DNA from: JASHSH01 sp036490215
Lineage (GTDB): Bacteria > Pseudomonadota > Alphaproteobacteria > Rhodospirillales > Magnetospirillaceae
DNA: 64,000 bases
Assembly: GCA_036490215.1 (NCBI GenBank)
Contig: DASXEH010000077.1
Location: 117,555 to 181,554 of the forward strand
Direction of reading: 5' to 3'
Position 1 is the stretch's first letter, and every line of letters begins with the position of its first letter. A model generated the notes under the pieces. The model ran no database searches and had not been told where the DNA came from. It saw only the letters and a program-made list of their open reading frames with translations. The translations under genes and the position numbers were made by a program. Below are positions 44,002-51,493 of the stretch, one piece after another.

Positions 44002-45114
44002 ATGACAACCATGGCCCTACACGCCCGCACCGCCGCCCCGATCTCTGCGCCGCACTACGCTGACGATGCCACGCGCTGGCAGGCGGTGGTGAACAAGGAC
44101 GCGCGCGCCGATGGCGCGTTCTTCTATTCGGTGAAAACCACGGGCGTCTATTGCCGGCCGTCCTGTGCCGCCCGTCCGGCCCGCCGCGAGAATGTGGCCT
44201 TCCATACGACCTGTGCCGATGCCGAACGCGCCGGCTTTCGCGCCTGCAAGCGGTGCAAGCCCGACCAGGGCAGCTTGGCCGAGCGCCGGGCTCTGGCGAT
44301 CGAGAAGGCCTGCCGTTTGATCGAGGACGCCGAAGAGTTGCCCGATCTCGCGGCGATGGCGGAGGCGGCCGGCATGAGCCGGCACCACTTTCACCGCGTG
44401 TTCAAATCGATCACCGGCGTCACGCCCAAGGCCTATGCCGCGGCCCATCGTGCGCGGAAGGTGCGCGGTGAGTTGGCGCGTGCCGGCTCGATCACCGAAG
44501 CGATCTACGATGCCGGCTTCAACTCCAATGGCCGCTTCTATGCAAAATCGTCGGAGCTGCTGGGCATGACGCCGACCGATTTCCGCACTGGCGGCACCGG
44601 CGCCGAGATCCGTTTTGCGGTGTGCGAAAGCTCGCTCGGGCCGATGATGGTTGCGGCCACGGACAAGGGCGTCTGCACGATCGCGTTCGACGACAATCCC
44701 GACAAGCTAGTGCGCGACCTGCAGGATCAATTCCCCAAGGCGCGGCTGATCGGCGCGGACGCGAGTTTCGAAAAGATGGTGGCGCAGGTGGTCGGTTTCA
44801 TCGAAGCGCCGGCTCTGGGCCTCGATCTGCCACTCGATGTGCGCGGCACCGCGTTCCAACAGCGCGTGTGGCAGGCGCTGCGCCGCGTGCCGGCCGGCAA
44901 GACGGTCAGTTATGCCGACATCGCGCGCAAGATCGGCAGGCCCGAAGCGGTGCGGGCTGTGGCCGGGGCCTGTGCGGCCAACACCATCGCGGTGGCCATC
45001 CCCTGCCATCGCGTGGTGCGCACCGACGGCGAGATCTCCGGCTATCGCTGGGGCGTCGAGCGCAAGAAGAAGCTGTTGGCCAAAGAAGCGGCGGCACGTG
45101 AGGCCAAAGCATGA
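44002..45114 (+). CDS. ada: Bifunctional Ada regulator / O6-methylguanine-DNA methyltransferase
   Basis: 370 residues. The N-terminal Ada zinc domain (FYSVKTTGVYCRPSCAARPARRENVAFH, then ACKRCKPDQG) carries the four Cys, one being the methylphosphotriester acceptor. An AraC-type helix-turn-helix follows (about 105-190, LPDLAAMAEAAGMSRHHFHRVFKSITG). The C-terminal methyltransferase has the acceptor Cys335 in AIPCHRVVRTDG. Repairs alkylated DNA and, once methylated, activates its regulon. Its stop overlaps the next start, giving an ada-oxygenase-alkB operon. Confidence 0.97.
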   Translation: MTTMALHARTAAPISAPHYADDATRWQAVVNKDARADGAFFYSVKTTGVYCRPSCAARPARRENVAFHTTCADAERAGFRACKRCKPDQGSLAERRALAIEKACRLIEDAEELPDLAAMAEAAGMSRHHFHRVFKSITGVTPKAYAAAHRARKVRGELARAGSITEAIYDAGFNSNGRFYAKSSELLGMTPTDFRTGGTGAEIRFAVCESSLGPMMVAATDKGVCTIAFDDNPDKLVRDLQDQFPKARLIGADASFEKMVAQVVGFIEAPALGLDLPLDVRGTAFQQRVWQALRRVPAGKTVSYADIARKIGRPEAVRAVAGACAANTIAVAIPCHRVVRTDGEISGYRWGVERKKKLLAKEAAAREAKA

Positions 45115-45827
45115 CGGCCGTGGCGAAGCGCCTGCTCGAACCCGAGGCTGCTCCGGCAGACATCGAAGCTGAATTGAATGCACAGGGCTGTGCCATCTTG
45201 CACAGCCTGCTGTCGCCCTCAGAGTGTGCGGCGATTGACGCGCTCTATGACGATGACTCGAAGTTCCGCAGCCGCGTGGTCATGGCGCGGCACGGTTTCG
45301 GGCGCGGCGAGTACAAATACTTCGCCGACCCGTTGCCGGGGCCTGTCGCCGCTTTGCGCACGACCCTTTATACAGCGCTGGCCGATATCGCCAATCGCTG
45401 GAACGAGGCGATGGGAATCGAAGAGCGTTATCCCGCGCGCCATGCTGCTTACCGCACGCAATGCCACACGGCGGGACAGACACGGCCGACACCGCTGCTA
45501 CTGCGTTACGGCCCCGGCGACTATAATTGCCTGCATCAGGATCTCTATGGCGATCACGTTTTCCCCTTGCAGGTCGCCATTCTGCTCTCCGGTCCCGATC
45601 GCGACTTCACCGGCGGCGAGTTCGTCCTCACCGAACAGCGGCCGCGCATGCAGTCGCGCGCCGAAGTGGTGCCGCTGCGCCAGGGCGACGGCGTACTATT
45701 TCCTGTGCATCATCGCCCGGTGCAGGGCGCGCGCGGCGTCTATCGCGTGAATATGCGCCACGGCGTCAGTCGGCTGCGCAGTGGCCAGCGCAGCACGCTT
45801 GGTATCATCTTCCACGACGCGAAATGA
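45111..45827 (+). CDS. 2OG-Fe(II) oxygenase within the ada-alkB operon
   Basis: 238 residues, ATG overlapping the ada stop. The fold is a 2-oxoglutarate dioxygenase: LLRYGPGDYNCLHQDLYGDHVFPLQVAILLS has the His-x-Asp iron pair (H-Q-D). DFTGGEFVLTEQRPRMQSRAEVVPLRQGD is the core, and PVQGARGVYRVNMRHGVSRLRSG follows, with distal ligand in the HHRPVQG segment. This type sits between ada and alkB in several proteobacteria, and a role in alkylation or nucleic-acid or protein demethylation is plausible but unproven. One base separates it from the alkB start. Confidence 0.88.
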   Translation: MTAVAKRLLEPEAAPADIEAELNAQGCAILHSLLSPSECAAIDALYDDDSKFRSRVVMARHGFGRGEYKYFADPLPGPVAALRTTLYTALADIANRWNEAMGIEERYPARHAAYRTQCHTAGQTRPTPLLLRYGPGDYNCLHQDLYGDHVFPLQVAILLSGPDRDFTGGEFVLTEQRPRMQSRAEVVPLRQGDGVLFPVHHRPVQGARGVYRVNMRHGVSRLRSGQRSTLGIIFHDAK

Positions 45828-45828
45828 T

Positions 45829-46479
45829 ATGACCCGTACCGCCGCCATCGCCGATCTGTTTGCCGAACCGCTTGTGCCGCTGGCGCCGGGTGCCGTGCTG
45901 CTGCGTGGCTTCGCGCGCGATCGGGAACGAGCGCTGATCGGCGCTCTACCGGCCATCGCCGCTGTGGCGCCATTCCGCCACATGGTCGTTCCGATGGGCC
46001 ATAAGATGAGTGTCGCCATGACCAATTGCGGCGATGCCGGTTGGGTCACCGACCGGAAAGGCTATCGCTATGCGAAGGCTGACCCCGAAACGGACAAGCC
46101 GTGGCCGCCGATGCCGCCGGTCTTCGTTGATTTGGCTGTGCGCGCGGCAGCGGCAGCGGGCTATGCGGATTTCGCGCCCGACTCGTGCCTCATCAATCGC
46201 TACGAGCCCGGCGCCAAAATGGGGCTGCACAAGGATCTCAACGAGGGCGATCTGACCAAGCCCATCGTCTCGGTCTCGCTCGGCCTGCCGGCCACGTTCC
46301 TGTTCGGCGGCGCCGAGCGCAAAGGCAAGCCGCAGCGCCTAGCGTTGGAAAGCGGCGATGTTGTCATCTGGGGCGGGCCGTCGCGCCTGTTCTTCCATGG
46401 CGTCGATCCGGTCGAGGACGGCCAGCTCCCGCTCACCGGCGCGCTGCGCTACAATTTGACATTCAGGAAGGCGCTGTAG
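45829..46479 (+). CDS. alkB: Alkylated DNA repair dioxygenase AlkB
   Basis: 216 residues from ATG 45829, directly after the previous stop; the frame is open to 45781. Oxidatively demethylates 1-methyladenine and 3-methylcytosine. The start LFAEPLVPLAPGAVLLRGFA is AlkB-like. CLINRYEPGAKMGLHKDLNEGDLTKPIVSVSLGLPATFLFGG holds the His-x-Asp iron ligands, FFHGVDPV the distal His, and ALRYNLTFRKA the Arg pair binding 2-oxoglutarate. Followed by a family B repeat. Confidence 0.97.
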   Translation: MTRTAAIADLFAEPLVPLAPGAVLLRGFARDRERALIGALPAIAAVAPFRHMVVPMGHKMSVAMTNCGDAGWVTDRKGYRYAKADPETDKPWPPMPPVFVDLAVRAAAAAGYADFAPDSCLINRYEPGAKMGLHKDLNEGDLTKPIVSVSLGLPATFLFGGAERKGKPQRLALESGDVVIWGGPSRLFFHGVDPVEDGQLPLTGALRYNLTFRKAL

Positions 46480-46495
46480 GCCGTTTCCCATTTTC

Positions 46496-46579
46496 GTCAT
46501 GCCCGGACTTGATCCGGGCATCCATGTCTTTACCTCATCAAAGAAAGGCGTGGATGGCCGGGTCAAGCCCGGCCATGAC
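46496..46579. repeat. Intergenic palindromic repeat, family B copy 3
   Basis: Arms GTCATGCCCGGACTTGATCC and CCGGGTCAAGCCCGGCCATGAC around ATCCATGtcttt...GGCGTGGAT. Positioned directly after alkB, where it can act as a transcript-end hairpin. Confidence 0.9.
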
Positions 46580-46594
46580 GCTTAGGAGGATGTG

Positions 46595-46627
46595 ATGGGT
46601 ATTCACCACTCATCCTTCAAGGCCTGA
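46595..46627 (+). CDS. Possible ten-codon upstream ORF before the Atm1-type gene
   Basis: AGGAGG precedes an ATG at 46595 by a normal distance; the ORF reads MGIHHSSFKA and stops at 46627, 68 bases before the ABC gene. The two His and short length recall leader peptides, but there is no codon run strong enough to define an attenuator. Confidence 0.25.
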   Translation: MGIHHSSFKA

Positions 46628-46694
46628 CGCCTTCGCCCAATCACCCGGCTTGCCCCGGGCGCCGTCCCGGGCGAGGATCGTCCCCAGGAACGCC

Positions 46695-48515
46695 ATGGTC
46701 AAAAACGATCTCCACGCCATCAAGAGCCTGATGCCCTATCTCTGGCCGAAGGGTCAGTTCGAGCTGCGCGCGCGCGTGGTCGCGGCGATGGCGTGCCTGA
46801 TCGTCGCCAAATTGGCCGGCGTGACCGTGCCGCTCTTCTACAAGCGCGCGGTCGACGCGCTGACGCCGCACGGCAACGCCCTAATCATCGCGCCGGTGGC
46901 CATGATCCTGGCCTATGCCGGCCTGCGCATGGCCAGCCAGATTTTCGGCGAATTCCGCGACGCGATTTTTGCCAAGGTGGCGCAGCGCGCCGTGCGTGGC
47001 ATCGGGCTTGCCACCTTCCGCCACCTCCACTCGCTCAGCTTGCGCTTCCATCTCGACCGGCACACCGGCGGCATGAGTCGCTCGATCGAACGCGGCACGG
47101 CGGGCATCGCCTTCCTGCTGCAGTTCATGCTGTTCAACATTCTGCCGACCTTGGTCGAGCTGGCGCTGGTCAGCGCCGTGCTGTGGAAGCTCTATGATGC
47201 GTCCTTTGCGCTGGTCACGCTGGGGACGATCCTGATCTATATCGGCTTCACCATCACCGTCACCGAGTGGCGCACCAAATATCGCCGCGACATGAATGAG
47301 CGCGACACCCAGGCCAATGCCAAGGCGATCGACAGTCTGCTCAATTACGAGACGGTGAAGTATTTCGGCAACGAAGAGCATGAGGCGCGGCGCTACGACG
47401 CGGCGCTGGCGCTCTACGAAAAGGCGGCCGTCAAAAGCCAGACCAGCCTCAGCGCATTGAATGTCGGTCAAGGCGCGGTGATCGCGATCGGGTTGACCGC
47501 CGTGATGATCATGGCCGGCAATGGTGTCGCCTCAGGCAAGATGACGGTGGGCGATTTCGTGCTGGTGAATTCGTATCTCGTGCAGCTCTACCTGCCGCTC
47601 AACTTCCTCGGCTTCGTCTATCGCCAGATCCGCCAGAGCCTCGCGGACATTGAACAGATGGTGAAGCTGCTGCAGGTCGAGCGCGAGGTCGATGATGCGC
47701 CCGATGCCAAGCCGTTGCCCGAGGGCCCCGGCGCCATCGATTTCTGGCATGTGAACTTCGCCTATGATCCGCGCCGGTCGATTCTCGAAGAGCTCAACTT
47801 CTCGGTGCCGCCGGGCCGGATGGTGGCAGTGGTCGGCGCTTCGGGCGCGGGCAAGAGCACCTTATCGAGACTTCTCTATCGCTTCTACGATGTCACCGGC
47901 GGCGCGATCGCCATCGATGGCCATGACATCCGCACGCTGACGCAATCGTCCCTGCGCGCGGCCATCGGCATCGTTCCGCAAGACACGGTGCTGTTCAACG
48001 ACACGATCCGCTACAACATCCTCTACGGCCGGCCCGACGCCAGCGTGGAAGACGTGGAAGAGGCGGCGCGGCTGGCACGCATCCACGACTTCATCGCCAG
48101 CCTGCCCGATGGCTACAACACCAAGGTCGGCGAGCGCGGGTTGAAGTTGTCGGGCGGCGAGAAGCAGCGCGTGGCCATCGCGCGCGTGATCCTGAAGCGG
48201 CCACGCATTCTGGTCTTCGACGAGGCCACCTCGGCGCTTGATTCAAAGACTGAGAAGGAAATCCAAGCCAGCCTCGATCAAGTGTCGAAAGGCGTCACCA
48301 CGTTGGTGATCGCGCATCGGCTCTCCACCGTGGTGGCCGCCGACGGCATCATCGTGCTCGATCACGGCCGCGTCGCCGAGCGTGGCACCCATGACGAGCT
48401 GTTGGAGAAGAACGGCCTCTACGCCACGATGTGGCGCCGCCAAATGGAAGCCCGCGCCGCCGAAACCGTCATCGCGCAGGCCGAGAAAGCCGAAAAGGAA
48501 GAGGCGGCGGAGTAG
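46695..48515 (+). CDS. Atm1-type ABC exporter (heavy-metal/Fe-S class)
   Basis: 606 residues from ATG 46695 (AGGA seven bases upstream). A six-helix permease domain fills residues 1-330 with the class motif HLDRHTGGMSRSIERGTAGI and LLNYETVKYFGNEEHEARRYD. The ATPase has Walker A GASGAGKST, Q-loop VPQDTVLFNDTIRYNILYGRP, signature KLSGGEKQRVAIARVIL and Walker B ILVFDEATSALDS. Atm1/HMT1 proteins export glutathione-conjugated or sulfur species linked to Fe-S and metal homeostasis. Works as a homodimer. Charged Ala/Glu-rich C-terminal tail. Confidence 0.95.
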   Translation: MVKNDLHAIKSLMPYLWPKGQFELRARVVAAMACLIVAKLAGVTVPLFYKRAVDALTPHGNALIIAPVAMILAYAGLRMASQIFGEFRDAIFAKVAQRAVRGIGLATFRHLHSLSLRFHLDRHTGGMSRSIERGTAGIAFLLQFMLFNILPTLVELALVSAVLWKLYDASFALVTLGTILIYIGFTITVTEWRTKYRRDMNERDTQANAKAIDSLLNYETVKYFGNEEHEARRYDAALALYEKAAVKSQTSLSALNVGQGAVIAIGLTAVMIMAGNGVASGKMTVGDFVLVNSYLVQLYLPLNFLGFVYRQIRQSLADIEQMVKLLQVEREVDDAPDAKPLPEGPGAIDFWHVNFAYDPRRSILEELNFSVPPGRMVAVVGASGAGKSTLSRLLYRFYDVTGGAIAIDGHDIRTLTQSSLRAAIGIVPQDTVLFNDTIRYNILYGRPDASVEDVEEAARLARIHDFIASLPDGYNTKVGERGLKLSGGEKQRVAIARVILKRPRILVFDEATSALDSKTEKEIQASLDQVSKGVTTLVIAHRLSTVVAADGIIVLDHGRVAERGTHDELLEKNGLYATMWRRQMEARAAETVIAQAEKAEKEEAAE

Positions 48516-48552
48516 GCGAACTTGGGCACTGCCCCATTTCGAAGAAATGCGG

Positions 48553-48603
48553 GCGGATTAACGTGACAGGCCGTTAATCCGCTTCCGCCCGTGGTTAAAC
48601 CAC
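48553..48603. promoter_or_regulatory. Two perfect palindromes after the Atm1-type gene
   Basis: GCGGATTAACG (48553-48563) pairs perfectly with CGTTAATCCGC (48572-48582). The second, GTGGTT-A-AACCAC, lies at 48591-48603. Both contain TTAA cores. The first may be a terminator hairpin without U-tract, but the pair could equally be protein sites. Confidence 0.4.
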
Positions 48604-48864
48604 TTGTGCGCACATCGGCGACTTTCGCATCACCACATCAATCGCATTCTCGCCCATCCTGTCGGGCGCCGGGGCGTGTGGTTATCCACTCAGGGGTGAC
48701 CCGGTCGGCATCATGCGAAGCCTAAGCTTCATTTGATACCTCCTCTTCACCGTCGCATGTGACGGTTGGATCGAGGTAAGGAGGAAATGACAAGATTACA
48801 AGCCGCTCGTACCCTCGTACCTTCCCTTGGCCCTATATGGTTAGCGGCAGGCATGGAGACCAAG
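48604..48864. other. Intergenic region, AT-richer, no gene seen
   Basis: About 260 bases before the small coiled-coil gene. It holds a short inverted repeat around GTCGCATGTGACGG (48753-48766) and a strong AAGGAGG at 48777-48784 only two bases from an in-frame ATG at 48787. No RNA gene was recognised. Confidence 0.3.
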
Positions 48865-49077
48865 ATGGCTACATCTGAGAATATGAACGGCTTCATCAAA
48901 TGGTGCCGTCAAGAAATTGCAGACCTGAAGCAACAACTGGAGCCGATGGAATCCGGCCGAATGCACATGGGCTCCAGGTCGCCGGGCGGGCAGTGGAGAG
49001 ATATTACTGGCGAACAAATCGAATCCCTTAGGCGTAACATTGTTGAGCTTGAGCGAGTCATCAAAGAGCACGAGTAA
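48865..49077 (+). CDS. Small coiled-coil protein, unknown family
   Basis: 70 residues from ATG 48865, which has GGAG six bases upstream; ATG 48853 and ATG 48787 are in-frame alternatives. The sequence begins MATSENMNGFIKWCRQEIADLKQQLEPMESGRMH and ends EQIESLRRNIVELERVIKEHE: two helices likely to form a coiled-coil hairpin around a Gly-rich turn (GSRSPGGQWRDI). Codon use is more AT-rich than neighbours. I recognise no function; similar short proteins are scattered in alphaproteobacteria and phage-like contexts. Confidence 0.6.
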   Translation: MATSENMNGFIKWCRQEIADLKQQLEPMESGRMHMGSRSPGGQWRDITGEQIESLRRNIVELERVIKEHE

Positions 49078-49202
49078 CGCTTGACGCTCTTTTCCCACCG
49101 CGGTATTCCTCACCCCATGAACGCCACGCTCCACAATCGATTTTATTCGCGCTGCCCCACATAGGCGGCTGATTGCGCGTGACGTTCTGACACGACAACC
49201 CG

Positions 49203-49232
49203 AAGCCGCCGCTCACCGGCGGCTTTCGTGTT
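49203..49232 (+). terminator. Terminator before the NTF2-like gene
   Basis: Perfect nine-base stem AAGCCGCCG/CGGCGGCTT with a five-base loop followed by TCGTGTTTCT. It lies about 125 bases past the small coiled-coil gene and just before the next ribosome binding site. Confidence 0.65.
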
Positions 49233-49270
49233 TCTAGGGCTTCCGGTCGCGGTCTGACCAGGAGCCGAAA

Positions 49271-49654
49271 ATGATCGCCGAAGACCTATGCCGTGCCTAT
49301 CTCACCGCGCTGAACGCCGGCAGTCGCGACGCCGTGCGCGCGCTATTCACGTCCGATGCCGTGGTGGTTTCACCGCTTTACGGCATCTGGCCGGCCGAGG
49401 CGTTCTTCAAGGACCTGTTCGCCGCCACGCGCCAATCGCAGACGACACTGACGAATGTTTTCGCGAGCGTGCGCGACAAAGCGACCATTGCGCTCCAGTT
49501 TCGCTATCGCTGGATCTTGGCCACGGGCAAGACGGTCGAGTTCGAATGCGTCGATGTCTTCGAACTGACCGATGATCGCGAACACGTTCAGAAGCTGACG
49601 ATCGTCTATGACACGGCGCCGCTGCGCGTCGATTGGGAGGCGGCGCGGATTTAG
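49271..49654 (+). CDS. NTF2-like/SnoaL-type protein
   Basis: 127 residues. IAEDLCRAYLTALNAGSRDAVRALFTSDAVVVSPLYGIWPAEAFFKDLFAATRQSQTTLTNVF has the cone-shaped NTF2-like fold pattern (helix, helix, then strand-rich half). Such proteins are small enzymes (isomerases, hydrolases) or ligand-binding domains; no catalytic residue pattern allows a choice. ATG 49271 has GGAG seven bases upstream. It stands alone between a terminator and the toxin-antitoxin operator. Confidence 0.8.
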   Translation: MIAEDLCRAYLTALNAGSRDAVRALFTSDAVVVSPLYGIWPAEAFFKDLFAATRQSQTTLTNVFASVRDKATIALQFRYRWILATGKTVEFECVDVFELTDDREHVQKLTIVYDTAPLRVDWEAARI

Positions 49655-49666
49655 TGTGCCCCTGGA

Positions 49667-49701
49667 AATCGGACCGAATTTAGTCTAAATTCGGTCCGAT
49701 T
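49667..49701. promoter_or_regulatory. 35-base perfect palindrome, toxin-antitoxin operator
   Basis: Two 17-base arms beginning AATCGGACC mirror each other around a single T at 49684, without one mismatch. It lies 20 bases before the antitoxin ATG. Phd/YefM-family antitoxins autoregulate by binding such palindromes with the toxin as co-repressor, so this is very likely the operator overlapping the promoter. Confidence 0.8.
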
Positions 49702-49720
49702 ATCCCGAAAGGCTATTGCG

Positions 49721-50005
49721 ATGAAACTCACCAACCAAGTGCGGCCCATCAGCTATCTCAAGGCCCATGCGCCCGAGATCATCGAAGGTTTGGCCGAAGG
49801 CGGCGCGCCGGTGATCATCACCCAGCGCGGCGAAGCCAAGGCCGTCCTGCAAGATTTGGCCAGCTACGAAGCCACCCAGGAAACCCTGGCGCTTCTGAAA
49901 ATCCTGGCGCTGGGTGAGAAAGACGTCGCGGAAGGCAATCTGATTCCAGCACGTGAAGCTTTCGCGCGCATTCGCAAAGAGATTAAGGGCAAGAAAAAGC
50001 GCTAG
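49721..50005 (+). CDS. Type II antitoxin, Phd/YefM family
   Basis: 94 residues. KLTNQVRPISYLKAHAPEIIEGLAEGGAPVIITQRGEAKAVLQDLASYEATQETLALLKIL is the Phd/YefM DNA-binding fold, followed by a charged flexible tail that would wrap the toxin. It neutralises the toxin encoded three bases downstream and binds the palindrome upstream. Rich in Ala/Glu/Lys as usual for Lon- or Clp-sensitive antitoxins. Confidence 0.93.
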   Translation: MKLTNQVRPISYLKAHAPEIIEGLAEGGAPVIITQRGEAKAVLQDLASYEATQETLALLKILALGEKDVAEGNLIPAREAFARIRKEIKGKKKR

Positions 50006-50008
50006 ACG

Positions 50009-50332
50009 ATGCGCTACGCGGTTATCTTAACGCCCGCTGCTCTGAACGATCTCCGTCAGCTCCGCCAATATGTGGAAGATCATGATGGCGCGCAGCGTGC
50101 AGATCAGATTCTAACGGCGCTCGAAACCACGATCCTACATCTCGAAACTCATCCCGAACGCGGCAATGCCCCTAAGGAATTGCGCGCTTTAGGGCTGTCG
50201 GGGTTCCGCGAGCTTCACTACAAGCCCTATCGCATCATCTATCGCACGGTTGAGTCGCAGGTGATCGTCTACTGCATCCTCGACGGCCGGCGCGATATGC
50301 AGACTCTGCTGCAGCAACGCCTGGTGCGTTAA
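50009..50332 (+). CDS. Type II toxin, RelE/ParE family
   Basis: 107 residues. YAVILTPAALNDLRQLRQYVEDHDGAQRADQILTALE and the C-terminal LHYKPYRIIYRTVESQVIVYCILDGRRDM are the RelE/ParE scaffold. RelE members cut mRNA in the ribosome, and ParE members poison gyrase; sequence alone does not separate them safely. The Arg/Tyr-rich end is compatible with an RNase. The last four bases overlap the end of the convergent YkgJ-like gene. Confidence 0.9.
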   Translation: MRYAVILTPAALNDLRQLRQYVEDHDGAQRADQILTALETTILHLETHPERGNAPKELRALGLSGFRELHYKPYRIIYRTVESQVIVYCILDGRRDMQTLLQQRLVR

Positions 50333-50931
50333 CCGCTGCGCTTGGCTTGGGCCACCCGCGGGTCATCGGGTTCGACGACGATCACATCGTGGCGCACACC
50401 TCCGGGTGTGGTCTCACGCACCATCAGCGCAACCTGATCGTCGCGCACCGTGCCGAGATTCTTGGCGCGGTCGGGCAGCAATGCCCAGGCCTCTTGTCCG
50501 CTGCGCAGCAGGAACAGCCGGCCGCGCGATGCAGCATGGCGCGCCATGTTCTGAAGATCGGTGATGAAGGGCGGCTGACGCCAGGCATCGCCACGCGATG
50601 CATCCACATGGACCATCACCTGGTTCTGGCTGATGTTGTAGGCCAGCACCATGCGCGAGTGTTTCGGCGCCCAATGGTCGGGAATGCCGGCATCCACCAT
50701 CCAGCCGCAATAGAAGGCGCGGCATTCCTCGGGCCGCGTCTCATAAATGTTGCAGCCCTTGCCGATGGCGCAGTCGGGGCACCATTTCTGCCGCGGCTTC
50801 TTCAGCGCCACCACTTCCAGCATCTTGCAGCACATGGTGCAGCCGTCGCAGCTGCGTCCCGGCACCAGGTTGAGCGCCGGTTCCGGTGGCAAAGATGGGG
50901 CTGTGCTGGTCTCGGGAAGGCTGTCAGACAT
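50329..50931 (-). CDS. YkgJ-like Cys-cluster (zinc/iron-binding) protein
   Basis: 200 residues. CDGCTMCCKMLEV, WCPDCAIGKGCNIYETRPEECRAFYCGW are the Cys signature of the YkgJ/PF03692 family, which binds a metal or Fe-S centre through about eight Cys. The C-terminal 110 residues are a separate domain (HSRMVLAYNISQNQVMVHVDASRGDAWRQPPF) typical of a longer alphaproteobacterial subgroup. Function unproven. Divergent from ssrA, whose promoter lies in the 50 bases ahead of it. Confidence 0.88.
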   Translation of the reverse strand: MSDSLPETSTAPSLPPEPALNLVPGRSCDGCTMCCKMLEVVALKKPRQKWCPDCAIGKGCNIYETRPEECRAFYCGWMVDAGIPDHWAPKHSRMVLAYNISQNQVMVHVDASRGDAWRQPPFITDLQNMARHAASRGRLFLLRSGQEAWALLPDRAKNLGTVRDDQVALMVRETTPGGVRHDVIVVEPDDPRVAQAKRSG

Positions 50932-50983
50932 TGCGACTCCACTACGCCACCGCGGGCTGAAATAGTGCGCGTTTTGCGCCGAT

Positions 50984-51012
50984 TTGCCGAAACCCGCCGG
51001 AGCGCCTATATT
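50984..51012 (+). promoter_or_regulatory. Sigma-70-type promoter of ssrA
   Basis: TTGCCG at 50984-50989 and TATATT at 51007-51012 with a 17-base spacer. The start would fall near 51019, exactly at a GCCGG-GAAA-CCGGC hairpin that can protect the precursor 5' end. Confidence 0.75.
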
Positions 51013-51018
51013 AAGGAC

Positions 51019-51318
51019 GCCGGGAAACCGGCTAAAGCGCTAAACGCCATGCGGAATAAGCGTTGCGGACCCGGGGGCGGTACCCGGCGCCTCCACCAAA
51101 TTCTCCCGCCGTTTCTTGCGGCATCGGCGGGAGCCCTGGGGGCGAAATAGGATCGACGCGCGTAGTAAAGGCACGGTTTGCACTCGGTATGGTTCCGCCG
51201 TTATCGGGCTAATCCTACAAGTGCCAACGATAATCTCGTAGCACTCGCTGCCTAATAGGTAAGCGCGGTTCGGGGGGCACCGGGCAACAGAAGCCCCCCA
51301 CTTCTCACAGCACCCATT
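51019..51318 (+). ncRNA. ssrA: Permuted two-piece tmRNA (ssrA)
   Basis: The acceptor piece comes first and ends in CTCCACCA at 51091-51098, with a T-arm stem CCGGG/CCCGG at 51071-51087. After about 39 excised bases the mRNA-like piece starts at 51138 with GGGGGCG, which pairs with CGCCTCC (51088-51094) as the seven-base-pair acceptor stem, followed by AAATAGGATCGAC. The tag frame runs GCC at 51223 through GCC at 51252, encoding ANDNLVALAA, then TAA TAG. The circularly permuted form is typical of alphaproteobacteria. Rescues stalled ribosomes and marks the product for ClpXP. The 3' end (about 51318, after the GGGGGGC/GCCCCCC stem) is approximate. Confidence 0.93.
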
Positions 51319-51493
51319 CGTCGCGCAATTTAGTGTCGCCGCCCGTGTCACAGCGATATCAAATGGCGTCGAGATGTAATCCCGTGTGCGCCATCACTTG
51401 ACTCGGCGCGCCAAAGGCGTGTGAATCCGCAGAGACTGCGAGATCGGCGCTGCGGGGGCGGCGCATCAGACGAGACGAAGGACGTTGCTGACG

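Noticed and set aside
49117..49164. Fifteen-codon ORF before the NTF2-like gene
   Set aside because: No ribosome binding site and a terminator lies between it and the next gene.
51353..51493. Possible small gene between ssrA and sspB
   Set aside because: No frame with a start and ribosome binding site survives; only leader sequence is seen.
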